A stretch of 64,000 bases of DNA from Protea cynaroides (lineage: Eukaryota; Streptophyta; Magnoliopsida; Proteales; Proteaceae): the NCBI GenBank assembly GCA_028583415.1, contig CM053265.1:33105794-33169793 (forward strand), written 5' to 3'. Shown piece after piece: positions 19,650 through 31,520 of the stretch (positions are counted from its first letter, which is position 1; each line of letters starts with the position of its first letter). The notes beneath the pieces are model-generated. The model was given only the letters and a program-made list of their open reading frames with translations. It was not told where the DNA came from and ran no database searches. The position numbers and the translations under genes were made by a program.

Positions 19650-22246
19650 CTTTTCCATTTCACATTCTCTCTATCTCTCTTTTTTCTCTCTCTCTCTCTC
19701 TCTCTCTCTTTTTCTTTCTCTCTCTCCTCTCTCTTTCACTCTTTCTCTTTCTCTCCCTATTCCCTCTCTCTTTCTTCTTATTTCTCCCTCGCACTCTCTT
19801 TCTATCTCCCTCTCTTTTCTACTTCCCTCTCTCCTTTCCTCTCTCTACATCTTTTTTCTCTCACGCATTCCCTCAATCTCTACTTTTATCTCTTTCTCTC
19901 TCTCCTTTTTACTCCTCTCTCTCTCTCCCTTTTTTTCTCCCTCTCTATTTCTCTCCCTCTAACAACTTCTCTCTCTCTCTCTCTCTCTCTCTTTCTACTT
20001 CACTCTCTCTCTCGCTCTTTCTCCCTCTATTTATCTTTCTCTCCCTCTCTCTCTTTTTACTTCTCTCTCTCCATACTTCCCGCTATATTCTCCCTCATTC
20101 TACTTCTCTCTCTCCCATTCTCCCTCTATCACATTCTTTCTAACTCACTTTCTCTCCCGCTCTCCCTTTCTATGTCTATCTTTACATCTCTGTCTCTCTC
20201 TCTCTCTTTACTTCTCTCTCTCTCTCTACATCTCTGTCTCTCTCTTTATCTATTCTCACTTTCTACTTTTCTTTCTCTCATTCTTACCCACTCTCTCTCT
20301 TTCTTTCTACTTCTTTCTCTTCATTTCTCTCTCTCCATATCTCTCCCTTTCTCTCTCTCACTCTCTCTTTATCTTTTTTTCTACTTCTTTCACTCTATTT
20401 CCCACTTTCTCCATATCTCTCCCTTTCTCTCTCACTCTCTCTCTCTCTCTCTCTACTTCTCTCTATCCTTTCTCTCTCTACATAAACCCTGCTTTCTCTC
20501 TTTTGACTTCTCTCACTTTATTTATCTCTCTACATCTCTCTCTTTCTCTCTCTCTATCTTCTCTCTCTCTCTCTCCCTCTCTTTCTCTCCTTCTCTCTCT
20601 CTTTCTATTTCTCTATCTCTCTCTCCTTCTCTTTCTTTATCTCTCCCTCTTTCTCTCTCTCAAACTCTTTGTTTTTCCCTCTCTTCCAACCTCTCTCTCT
20701 TTATCATTATACTTCTCTCTCTTTCTCACTTTGTCACTCTCTCCCTCTCTCTCTCTTTCTCCTCCTCTCTCTCTCTCTCTTTCTCTCACACTTTCTACTT
20801 CTCTCACTTTTCCCTCTCTTTCAACTTATTGCCCTCTCTTTCTACTTCACTCTCTCCTTATCTCCCTATCTTTCTACTTCTCTCTTTCTTTCTTTCTACG
20901 TGTCACTTTCAAGTTCTCTCTCTACTTCTCTCTCTCTTTCAACTTCTTTCTCTCCTCCCTCTCTTTCTACTTCTCTTTCTCTATCTCTCTCTTTCTTTAT
21001 ACTTCTCTCTCACTCTCTCTCTCTCTTTCTACATCTATCTCTTTCTCTCTTCATCCCTCTCTCTCTCTCTTCTTTTCTCTCTCCACTGCTCTATCCCCCT
21101 CTCTCTACTTCTCCCTCTTTCCTCTCTCTCGCTCTTTCTCTCTATACTTCTCTCTTCCTCCCTCTCTTTCTGCTTCTTTCTCTCTCTCTCTCTTTATCTC
21201 TCTACTTCTTTCTCTCTTTTCTCTCTCTTTCTTCTCATTCTCTCCCTTCCTCTTTCTCACTCTCTCTTTCTCATCTCTACTTCTCTCACTCTTTCTTTCT
21301 CTTTGTACTCTCTCTCTCACCCCCTCTTTCTCTCTCACACTCTCTCTTTCTCCCTCTCTTTCAAACTCTATCTCTTTATCTATCTACTTCTCTCTCTCTC
21401 TCTATGTATCTCTCTCTCATTCTACTTCATTCTCTCTACTAATCTCACTCTCGATCTCTCTCTTTTTCCCCCTCTCTCTATTTCAACTTCTCTCTCTTTC
21501 TTTCTCTGTCTACTTCTCTCTTACTCACTCTCCTTCTCTTTCAACTTCTCTTACTATCTCAGTCCCTACTTTTCTCTCTCTCTCTCTACTTCTCTCTATC
21601 TCTCTATCTTTTTCTCTCTCACACATACCCTCTCTTTTTCTCTTTCTCTTCCTACTTTTATCTTTCAACTCTTCTCTCCCTCACTCTCACTCTCTACTTC
21701 TCTCTCTCTTTTTCTCTCTTTAACTCACTTTCTCTCTCTCTCTCTCTCATACTCCATCTCTACTTAGCTAACTTTCTATTTCTCTCTCCTTCTACTCTCT
21801 CTCCCGCTTTCTAATACTCTCTCCCTCATATCTCTCTCTACTTAGCTCTCTTTCTCTTTCTCCTTTGCCTTCTCTATCTCTCTTTTTACTCTCCCATACA
21901 CACACACACACACTCTCTCTCTCTCTCTATTCCTCACTCTTTCTATCTCTCTCTCTTTCTACTTTTTTTTTCTACTTCTCTCTCTCTCTCCCTATCTCTC
22001 TCTCTCTATCTCTCTATCTCTCTTTCCACTTCTCTCTCTCTCTTTCTCTCTCCACTTCTCTCTTGCTCTCGCTCTTTCAACTTCTCACTCTCTTTCTCAA
22101 CCTCTCTCTCTCCTTTCAAACCCTTTCTTATATCTCTCTTCCTTGTTTCTCTGTTTCTCTCTCTTTCTACTTCTCTCTCTTTCAGCTCTGTTTCTGCATC
22201 TCTCTATTTCTCACTCTCTACTCTCTCTCTCTCTCCCTATCTCTCT
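19650..22246 (+). repeat. Pyrimidine-rich tract, segment 2
   Basis: The same CTCTCT/TTTCTACTTCTC composition as segment 1, with a short (CA)n at about 21897-21912. The landmark ACTTAGCTCTCTTTCTC near 21840 and the ACACATAC box near 21627 recur in the right-hand tract. It ends five bases before the LTR of element A. Open frames up to 531 codons here are low-complexity artefacts. Confidence 0.93.
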
Positions 22247-22251
22247 TAACT

Positions 22252-24555
22252 TGTCACACCCCAATTTCCGCATTGTTCAGAATGGTGTGATGAACCGTTA
22301 ATGAACCAACGGTTCAACCAGGATCTCGAGAAGGCTATCCCCGCGTTATCTGAACCCCCATACATACGTAATCACAATCAGAGTAAATACACAATAGCGG
22401 AATTCTTATAATAAAATGAACTGAGAATCTACGGTGATATTAATAATTTAATAGCAAATTATTCTGTTTCCACTGAGACATAAATAAATATCAAATACAT
22501 GTCATTATTAAATCCAAAATAGGAAACCTATTATAAAATGTCTAATCAAATACACATGAGTGGCACTCGCAAGAGGAGTCATGTGTATCCACTTCAGCTT
22601 TAGCTTCCATCGCTGCTACAATCCCATACACTGGAGCACTCATATAGTCTTCCGCTGTGAAACCTGCATCTTCAACTAAAAATATTCGATGTCGAGGGGT
22701 GAGCACACATCACGTCTCAGTGAGTAGACAAAACAATGCAACAATACATATGTATGCAATCAATTCATATCTTTGGTCTGGTATAAAGTTGGCAGTATGC
22801 GATAGAAAGGTTTAGGTAGTCAAAGGTCACATTTATTGACCCCGCCTCTATACACTAGTGTGTGACGCTGCCCGAAGGTAACGTTTATCGTCGACTCACA
22901 ATCACCCAATCATGAACGTTATATAACAAAGGTTAACGTTTATTGCTATATAGTGTCATACCAACACGTAAGCCCCGGTTGGCGAGGGCTGCAAACTGGG
23001 CTCGCAACTAACCAATCCTAATGCCAAAAAGTGTATCCAAGGCCTCACCCCAGCATCCCTCAGAATGTCCATAGAGATAGAGCTAAGGCCCCCGGGTAGA
23101 GTCAGAGACTACAAGGACCGAGACCACCTCCCCTGATACTCTACGACATAATAGTTCTGCTAAAGTAATGGCGATACGACGATGCTAATGCACAAGACTT
23201 GAGTTAGAGATAGAGCTAAAGTGCTGAGACCCACCAAAGGTTAACGTTTAGTGACGTTTTCATCACACCTCCCCTGATACTCGCTCGCATCAAGTACACC
23301 AACCACACACATACAATCACATGCCTATTCCTATCATCATCATCATCATGTTATAAACAATAAAGTAAATATGCATGAACAAATAATAGAAATATTGGAT
23401 GACATGTTGTATGCACATTACAAACATATTCACATAGAATCAAGCATGGCACTGGACTCAAGAAAATTGAAAATAGTTTGTTATTAACCAATTAGTTTAG
23501 AGTTCTGTTTCCTCACCTTAGCTTGCTAATAGATACTTTTCCAAGCTTTAAAATCACCTTTATAATGTTATTATATTGCTAGAAGACCTAACAAAGCCGA
23601 TAAAATTTAATTAGAATTTATTTAGAATTTAAAAGCCATTCTGTTAACTGAGGGTCGGAGGTAGGGTCGGAGTCCTGATCGACCCTAGGTGCGACCCTCC
23701 CCGAATCAGAACTTCCCAAACACTGAGCGTCGATGGTCAGGATCACCTAGGGTCGGATGGTCATCGACCCTCGGTGCGACCCTCGGTGCACTTTGGTCCA
23801 ATTCCCTCTTTTTAGTCCATTCTTCGTGTTTGGGGTCCTATGGCTTGTTTCTACATTCCATTCAACATTCATTCCATGGTCTAGAACCATGAATCGTCCA
23901 CCTCAATAGCTTTCATCCATTCCCCCGTGGTTTTCCATAAAAACCTAACCATGGGTTGATAGTTTGGGTTTCTCCGAGATCACACTCTCATCAATATCTA
24001 TCCTAAGGTCTAGAAACTCATGGAATTAGTATCCATACCTGAGAAGAATACTCTTTTCTCTTCAACTATTCTCTTTTGGCTAAATTCTCTTCCTTGCTTC
24101 TCTTCTTCTTCTTTTCCTTCTCTTCTCTTTCTCTCAATTCAATTAGGGTTGTGAAAGGAGTGAAAGAGGCTTAGGGACGTCCTTTAAATAGAGTAGGATC
24201 ATCCTAAAGTAAGTCCCATTGAGATTAAGAAAGAATCCCAATCGAAAATTAAGAAATTTCTGAATTTCTTTTTCTTACGGTAACCGAGGGTCGATGGGAG
24301 GGTCGATTATCCCGTCGACCCTAGGGTTCAAGATGTTCGACCCTCACATCAAAATTCAGGGTCTGACTTTCTACTTTGGGAGGTCCGACCCTGCTTAGCT
24401 GGGTATGTGACCCTCCCTTCAAATTAAGTGTTTTTGGGTCGACTTCATACCTGGGATCTCGATCTCCTTCACGCCCTTGGTCCATTTCACTCGACCATGA
24501 TGGGTAAACCTGGTTCAAGGTGGTAAGACCGGGTTAGATTGACATGGGTCTTACA
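22252..24555 (-). mobile_element. 3' LTR of element A
   Basis: Reads TGTCACACCCC...GGGTCTTACA on the plus strand, that is TGTAAGACCC...GGGGTGTGACA in element sense. Four GGTTAACGTTTA-like modules lie near 22826, 22877, 22930 and 23240, and a TATA-like CCTTTAAATAGA at 24181. GGGTCGA/TCGACCC clusters occupy 23650-23790 and 24280-24450. Confidence 0.93.
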
Positions 24556-24565
24556 ACTCCCCCCC
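24556..24565 (-). other. Polypurine tract of element A
   Basis: GGGGGGGAGT in element sense (ACTCCCCCCC on this strand) immediately inside the 3' LTR, the expected primer for plus-strand DNA. Confidence 0.82.
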
Positions 24566-24593
24566 TACTTATAAAAATTTTGTCCTCAAAATT

Positions 24594-26431
24594 TTACGTA
24601 CCTTCTGAATCAAATAAGTGAGGGTATTGCTTTCGCATAGCATTTTCTTCTTCCCATGTAATTTCTTCCATGTCTTTACTTTTCCATGTGACCTTAACAT
24701 AATAGATATCTCGGTTGCATAGACGTTGAACCTTTTGGCTGGTGATTTCTGTTGGTGTTACTTCAAATGTCAAATCATCAGTCAATTCTGGCAAATCAAC
24801 TGTCAAAACGTGCGTTGGATCCTTGACATACTTCTTCAATAGGGAAATGTGAAATACGTCAGGCACACTTGACATAGATGGTGGTAGTGCTAACTGATAA
24901 GCCACCTTACCACGCTTAGCTAGAATTTCATACGGCCCGACATATCTTGGACTTAGCTTCCCTTTCTGCCCGAATCTTTTTAATCCTCGCATAGGTGATG
25001 CCTTCGAAAATACTTTATCACCTACAACGAACTCCAGATCTCTACGTCGAGTATCTGCATATTGCTTCTGACGGTTCTGAGCCGTTCTCACTCTTTCCTT
25101 GATAATGTCAACCACTCGGCAAGTCTCTTCAACAAACTCCAGTCCAACAATACTACGTTCTCCAACTTCATTCCAAAACAAAGGAGTTCGACACTTTCTG
25201 CCATACAGTGCTTCATAAGGTGACATCTGTATAGTAGGCTGATAGCTATTGTTATAAGCGAACTCGATCAATGGTAACCTTTCATCCCATGATCCTTTGA
25301 AATCAATTACACATGCTCGTAGCATATCTTCTAGAATCTGAATTGTACGCTCTGATGTCCGTCTGTTTGTGGGTGAAATGCAGTACTGAACTTCAATGTT
25401 GTACCCATAGCCTTTTGTAATCCTTCCCAAAACTTCGAAGTAAATCGTGGATCTCTATCAGACACAATGATTTCTGGAACACCATGTAACCGAACAATAT
25501 TATCCACATACAGCTTTGCTAACCTTTCCAGTGTATACTGAGGTCGTATAGGTATGAAGTGAGCTGTTTTAGTCAAACGGTCCACTATCACCCAAACTGT
25601 GTCAACTACTCGAGGAGTCAGTGGTAGTCCCGTGACGAAGTCCATAGTGATGCAGTCCCATTTTCATGCTGGTTCTGGTAATGGCTGTAACAGTCCTGCG
25701 GGTCTTTGTCGTTCAGCTTTTACTTTCTGACAACTTAGGCATTGAGACACGAACTTTGCTACATCTGCTTTCATTCCCCTCTACCAATATAGTTTCTTTA
25801 GATCATGATACATTTTTGTACTTCTAGGATGTATCGAATAGATGGGGGTATCGGCTTCCTTCATCAGTCGGTGTCTAATGTCCATACTTTCTGTTTCAGG
25901 TACACATATTCTTCCTTTGTATTTCAGTAGCCTCTCTTCGTCCAAGGTGAACTCAGGATTAGTCCTACCTTTTTCGATATCTTCTTGTACTGTTCTCAGA
26001 TAAGGATCTGATTTAATAGCTGTCTTCACTTCATCCATTATGTCTGGTATAATTTTCAAAGCGGCGAACATATTTGAAAACCGATGAATAAACCCTTGGT
26101 TGGCTGACTCATCCGTTGCGTCTATCACATATTGCTCATTGCCGTGATTGAATACCATTCCGGTAGTACACATTGCTACAGTTGTGCTAACCTCTCCTTG
26201 CGATTTTATCATTGCTTTTCTACTTAACGCATCCGCTACTACGTTCGCTTTTCCCGGATGATACTAGATATCACAATCATAGTCTTTCAATAGTTCCAGC
26301 CATCTTCTTTGTCTCATATTCAACTCCATCTGATTAAATAAATAAGTAAGACTTTTATGGTCCGACTTAATCTGAAATTTCTCTCTGTATAGATAATGTC
26401 TCCATATCTTGACAGCATGTACTATTGCCGC
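24594..26431 (-). pseudogene. pol 3' part (RNase H end, integrase, chromodomain), element A
   Basis: Reading downwards from 26431: the end of RNase H (TAG at 26264-26266 just before the HPGKANVVADALS region), a linker, the integrase zinc finger, the core (TMDFVTGLPLTPR; IVSDRDPRF; TDG), the C-terminal GPYEILAKRGKVAYQL domain and a chromodomain-like end (EITWEEENAMRKQYPHLF) closing at TAA 24594. Breaks: TAG 26264-26266, TAG 25781-25783 (a TGG in sister copies), TGA 25664-25666 (also a TGG), and a one-base deletion near 25352 within the TDGQSE motif that shifts the remaining 278 codons into another frame. Integrase would join cDNA to the host DNA and the chromodomain would bias the target. This copy cannot make it. 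Confidence 0.92.
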
Positions 26432-28026
26432 TTACTCCAAATCATGGGTGGGGTAATTTTTCTCATGTATTTTCAACTGTCTTGAGGCGTAAGCAATTAC
26501 TTGCTCTCCTTGCATAAGCACACATCCTAGTCCCAGTTTTGACGCATCAGTATATAAAGTAAATGTCTGTCCTGGAATGGGAATCGTCAAAATCGAAGCG
26601 GATATCAATCTGGTCTTCAACGTATGGAAATTCTTCTCACATTTATCGGTCCACACAAACTTTTCACCTTTCTTAGTCAAACTTGTGAGAGGTACGGCAA
26701 TTCGGGAATAGTCTTCTATGAATCTCCGATAATAACCAGCTAGACCCAGAAAACTTATAATTTCTGAAACGCTCTTTGGTGCTTCCCACTTTACAATAGC
26801 CTCGATTTTGCTGGGGTCCACTTTTATTCCTTCAGCGGATATTACATGGCCTAAGAAGGCGACTTCACTTAGCCAAAACTCACACTTTGAAAATTTGGCA
26901 TATAACTTCTCTTTCCTTAAAGGTTGTAGGACAGCATTTAGGTTCTCGATATGACTTTCTTCGTCCTTGGAGTATACCAATATATCATCAATAAATAATA
27001 TAATCGACGTATCCAACATATCATGGAAAACCCGATTCATAAGCTCCATAAAAGTTGCTGGTGCGTTTGTTAATCCAAAAGACTTGACCAAGAACTCATA
27101 ATGTCCATATCTGGTCCTGAAAGCTGTCTTCGGAATATCACCTTCTTTAATCTTCAACTGATGATAGCCTGATCGAAGATCGATCTTCGAAAATACCTTT
27201 GCTCCTTGCAACTGATCGAACAAGTCATCGATCCGAGGTAGTGGATATCGATTCTTGATTGTCAGTTTATTCAACTCCCGATAGTCGATGCATAATCGAA
27301 CGCTACCGTCCTTCTTCTTTACGAATAACACCGGTGCCCCCCATGGTGATATACTGGGACGAATATAACCCTTGTCCAGCAGTTCCTATAGTTTCACTTT
27401 CAGTTCCTTCAGTTCAGTAGGAGCCATTCTATAAGGTGCTTTTGATACTGGTGCGGCTCCAGGTACAAGGTCTATCACAAACTCTGTTTCTCGGTTGGGT
27501 GGTAATCCTGGTAGTTCCTCCAGAAATACGTCGGGATAGTCCCGCATGACTTCAATATCTTCCTTGGTTAGGTTGACCACTAACACTAGATACCCGACTG
27601 CCCCCTTCTCAAGGCACTTCTTAGGCTTTAGTGCTGAGAGTATGAGCTTGCATCTACGGGGATGTTTGGTTCCCGAAAAACTAAATTCTGCTCCTTCTTT
27701 GTCTTTGAACGTTAGCTTCTTTTCGGCGCATAATAGGTTTGCAGAATGCCGAGCTAACCAGTCCATTCCCAAGATGACGCCAAAGTCTGCCATCTCAAGT
27801 TGTATCAAGGTTGCATCTAAGGTTTTCTCGCCAATGAGAACTGGACATGGTCCATAGCCTTTCTCTAATTCCACTTCTAACCCCATCGGTGACCGTACAA
27901 GTAATTTGTAGTCTAATGTTTTGATGGGTAAGTTTATCTTCTTTCCGAATGACACAGATATAAATGAATGAGTAGCTCCTGAATTAAAAAGTACTCTGGC
28001 GGGTACGCCATTTATAGGTACGATAC
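26432..28026 (-). pseudogene. pol 5' part (protease, RT, RNase H), element A
   Basis: Protease begins at 28026 in element sense. The catalytic aspartate is lost: the motif reads FNSGATHSF where C2 and B have FDSGATHSF. RT follows with LCIDYRELN, SKIDLRSGYHQ, SFGLTNAPATF and the catalytic FIDDIL (near 27005), then the connection and the start of RNase H (LYTDASKLGLGC). The frame is open apart from TAG at 27386-27388 between protease and RT (CAA in sister copies), and it ends at TAA 26432-26434 inside RNase H. The 300 codons from 27331 down are the best-preserved RT in the window. Expected roles are polyprotein cleavage and reverse transcription in a cytoplasmic particle. Confidence 0.93.
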
Positions 28027-28095
28027 CTGTGATTTGTTTTACTTAGTCTACATGCTCATACAATGTAATTACAACTTTAAAAGTTTCAGTCATAC
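28027..28095 (-). other. Candidate 69-nt mini-intron between gag and protease (A)
   Basis: In element sense it starts GTATGACTG after CAAAG and ends AAATCACAG before GTATCG. It contains TAA (28043-28045) with a branch-point-like CTAAG about 20 nt before the acceptor, and it is AU-rich. Here its length is a multiple of three, so splicing would remove the stop without changing frame. See the equivalents at 5299-5368 and 42099-42168. Confidence 0.5.
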
Positions 28096-29338
28096 CTTTG
28101 ACCACATCGGGTGATGCGGCAGCATCCTCGGATGTAACAGCATATACCTGTCCTTGATGGAACTGCTTCTTGGGCTTAGGGAACTCCCTTGCCATATGTC
28201 CCGGTTGGTTGCAGTTAAAACGCTTCGGGCTTTCAGAATTTGGCTTTGACTGAGATTGAGCTACTGGAGTAATCTTGGTTGCAGCAGTAAAATTCTGAGG
28301 GCGGAAAGGCTTATATGTCCTATTATTGCCTCCGTTGTAAGAATTTCCAGCTGGCCTTTTGATACCCCTATTCTGTGTGAAATAACTCTCCTTCTGGCTC
28401 GATTCAATAACTCGAGCGATTTGGACAGCTTCATTATAAATCTTCTTTTCTAAGCCCAGAACGTGCTCTCTGATGCTTCCTCTCAGTCCCGTGACGAACC
28501 TACGGGTTTTGGTGTCTTCTTCCTGCATACTAAGTGGTGCAAAGAAAAATAGCTCCTCATAACGCTGTTGATATGCATCCACTGACATCTGTCCCTGATA
28601 TAGACTCAGGAACTCTTTCTCCATAGAATCTCTGAAGCTTCGTGGAAAATATTTCTCGAAGAAAGCTTCATTATATATAGCCCAAGTTAGTAGGGCGTGC
28701 TTGGTTAATAAGTAAGCCCTAGCAGATTTCCACCAATGATGTGCGTCACCCATTAGCATGAAGGTAGCACATAATACTTTTTCTTCCTCTGTGATAGTCA
28801 ACATGAGGAAATTTCTCTCCATTTCGTCTCTCCAGTGTGCTGGCCACAATGGATCAGACGGTTTGCCGTTGAATTCATTGGGTTTCATCTTCAAGAATCT
28901 CTCCACCAGTCGAGAGTGATCCAACTGATTTTGGGGATATGCCCCAAACACATGGGGTGGATACTGGTAATTAACCTGAGCTGCTTCCATAGCCTGTATT
29001 GGAATCTGTGCAGCAGGTTGTTGAGGTGTCTGAGGTGCTGGGTGGTTACCCACCGGTGGTGCACTGGCTTGTCCGGTCTGCATAGGTGCAGCTTGAGTGG
29101 CTCGGAACATAATACCCATCGCAACTTGCATCTGAGCCTGTGTGTGTTGAATCTGTTGCAGCTGCTGAGCCAGATTCATCACCATGGTAGCTAGCTCTGG
29201 TGGTGGAGGTGACAAATTTGTAGGGTTTTCCTGTTCTGGATTACCCGGTGCATAATTATTTTCCTGACTGGTCTCCTCCACGGGTGGTGGTGGTGGAACT
29301 GCATTTCGGTTCTATCAGGTTACCCTACGTCCGGACAT
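28096..29338 (-). CDS. gag (capsid and zinc knuckle), element A, nearly intact
   Basis: The first in-frame ATG is at 29338 (MSGRRVT), but TGA and TAG follow at codons 8-9 (29317-29312). From there about 405 codons are open to 28096. The N-terminus is Pro/Gln-rich. The capsid-like domain (FLKMKPNEFNG, AHHWWKSARAY, FEKYFPRSFRDSMEKEF, QMSVDAYQQRYEELFFF) lies at roughly residues 135-270. The zinc knuckle is damaged: its first Cys is Arg and its last is Phe (RFNCNQPGHMAREF), whereas B and C2 keep CCHC. Unspliced translation would end at TAA 28043 after EHVD. It forms the particle shell in a live element. The leader upstream carries an AG-ended pyrimidine/AU-rich stretch (near 29363) that could be a 3' splice site. 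Confidence 0.88.
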
Positions 29339-30196
29339 AATTCCTTCTGTGATTGGTGGTGCCTGAAAATTATCAAAATAGGTGAGAAGTCATTTATATT
29401 TCATGTAGACACGCTAACCGATATAAAATTCCAGTTCCAGCTCATTTTTAAAAGAAAATATTGTCTTTTCTATGCAGGGTCGATGGTGAGGGTCGATGGT
29501 ATGTCCGACCCTTAGTATCCGACCCTGGGAATGACCTGTTCTTCCCGAGAGCTGAGGGTCGATGGGAGGGTCGATCCGAGGGTCGATGGTTCTGGTCGAA
29601 TTGTCCGACCCTTAGACCAAAACAGATTTTTAAGATCTGATTTTGAGTCATTTCTTATTATTTCCCTCCTGTTTCGACTCGTCTCCCCCCTTTGAGTTGC
29701 TACAGTGTTACTCCACTGTTTTTGGTCGGTTTGAGTCTGGGTTTCGACGTCCACGTCATCCATACAGGTATATTCTCCCATTTTCACTTGTTTCTAGGTT
29801 TTCTTTTCTAGGTTTTTGCTCATTTAACTGGTATTCTTCAAATTAAACTTTTTCCAACCGTAAAAATTTGATTTTTATTGGGGCTTTTGTTATTGGTGTC
29901 TCGAGGAACGAAAGCCCACAAAAAATTTTTGAGTTTCATTGGTTGGTTATCGAAAAACTTGGAATTTTGCTCGTTTGCCCTAATTTGTCGAAATTTTTTG
30001 ATTTCATGAAATTTCTTCCAATTGGTCATCGTTAGTTCCAATTTCCTACTATATGTGGGTTGTAGGATATGTAGGAACCTATGTAAGTCCTCCTAAAGTG
30101 AGGCTTTTGGCCAACTTACGTCGTTATAATGTCAAATTTCAGATTTTTATCCTATTAACTCCTTATCTCCCTTTTTCTTTCTTATCTGCAGATACC
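29339..30196 (+). promoter_or_regulatory. Divergent leader between gag and antisense ORF (A), with candidate intron 29768-30191
   Basis: This region serves gag (leftward) and the antisense ORF (rightward). 29477-29610 is a cluster of GAGGGTCGATGG and CCGACCC words in both orientations. On the plus strand, CATACAG/GTATAT at 29761-29773 is a good splice donor, and a pyrimidine stretch ending TTATCTGCAG at 30191 is a good acceptor six bases before the ATG of the antisense ORF, which gives a 424-nt candidate 5'-UTR intron. The same pair is present in B. No clear TATA box for the rightward transcript was seen. Confidence 0.5.
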
Positions 30197-31520
30197 ATGG
30201 CTCGTACCAAGATACCCAGAGTTCGTGATCCGCTTTGCTTCCGCTCCAACGAAGCCGAGGCACAGTATGCCGACTATGCTCGAAAGAAAGTGGAGGGTGG
30301 TCGTATGGTGAACTTGGCTGAGCTAGCCTTGTTCAATGTAGAGAGAGCATTTGGTGACATGGGGTGGCTCCCTGTCATCACTTACGACGCGTGCACATGT
30401 CCGGATTTGGGGCGTCAGTTCTATTGTAATCTCCAGGTGGTGGGAAATTACAATGACGTTGAGAGGGGTCAAGAGTTGTGCATCACCAGCTATGTTAAAG
30501 GGGTGCACATTTCATTTGACTATCGGCAACTGGCTGATCTACTGGGCATTCCTTATGATGGCCCTATGGTGTACTGTGTGCCTAGAGAGCCCCAGTTTGT
30601 TTCCATGGAGATGAGTGCAGAGATCGACAATCAGTTGCTACGACCTGATCGCTGGCAGATGAGAGCTTGTTACCTGTGTCCAGCTCCACGGGTCTTCTGC
30701 AAGATTATCCAGCATAATCTGATTCCGCAGAGTGGGCACATGAGAGGTTTCTCAGCTGACCCAGTTTTTGATATATAGTATTTGCACTAGACAGCCAGTC
30801 TGTCTTCCATACATCATCATGCGGACCATGATTAGTGCTACATTGTCCGGTCATAGGGGTAACCTACCCTATGGACGTCTGATCACTGTCCTGCTTACTC
30901 GCCTGGGGGTGGACTTAGTAGATGAGAAGATTCAGGAGAAAACCTTTTCGTCGCCTCTAGATTGGGAGGCTATCTGCAAGATGGGTATGCGGGATGCCCA
31001 AGTCAGTGACGAGGAAAGGAACAAGATGGTATGCCCTCACACTCGCATTGAGATGGCTGATGCTGAGGCTGCTGCTGCTGCTGCTAGAGCTCATGTGGAT
31101 CCTGTCGATGATGACGACCGTATGTACATGGATGTCGACTCGATACCACCGCCTTCACCTACGCATGCGGCTGGAGTTGTTACTTCTTCTGTGGCGGATC
31201 CTGTACCTGAGACTGGTCCTTCTCATGCGGCTGGCCCTTCACGCCCACCTTCTGATATGATGGAGATGCTGCAGGAGATCAGGGAGGCTCAGCGCAGATC
31301 TGATCTGAGGATGGATGAGTTTCTAACCGCCCAGCACGCATCAGACACGCGGATGGGAGAGCTCCTTGAGGTTCAGCGTGCGACTGATAGGAGGGTAGCA
31401 GATCTTACTACTCGGCTACAGACGACCCAGACTCAGATAGCCTGGTTGACTAGATTCTATGCCGAGGACTACGATAGAGACCATGAGGCTCCGCCTCCTC
31501 CTTCGCCTCCAGCTTCTTGA
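30197..31520 (+). pseudogene. Antisense ORF (plant transposon-type protein), element A, one frameshifted site
   Basis: Encoded opposite to gag-pol, between leader and 5' LTR. It starts ATGGCTCGTACC (MARTKIPRV). Residues 1-190 are a globular part (NLAELALFNVERAFGDMGW, CPDLGRQFYCNLQVV, ITSYVKGVHISFDYRQLADL, LGIPYDG) resembling the plant 'putative plant transposon protein' family known as an extra ORF in Ty3/gypsy elements. The name comes from recollection of the pattern. Against the B copy, two single-base deletions near 30740-30748 shift the frame, and the rest continues from about 30768 to 31520. The tail has an Ala run encoded by GCT repeats, an acidic patch, a coiled coil of about 14-residue repeats (SDLRMDEFLTAQ, SDTRMGELLEVQ, TDRRVADLTTRL) and a Pro-rich end. 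Function unknown. Confidence 0.72.

Noticed and set aside
20172..21767. A 531-codon frame suggesting a repetitive membrane protein
   Set aside because: Hydrophobic runs come from CTC/TTC/TCT codons of the pyrimidine repeat, and overlapping frames of similar composition are present.
28835..29194. Open frames antisense to gag (also 42989-43426)
   Set aside because: They are shadows of the gag coding frame on the other strand. The genuine antisense ORF is the one at 30197-31520, upstream of gag and conserved at protein level.
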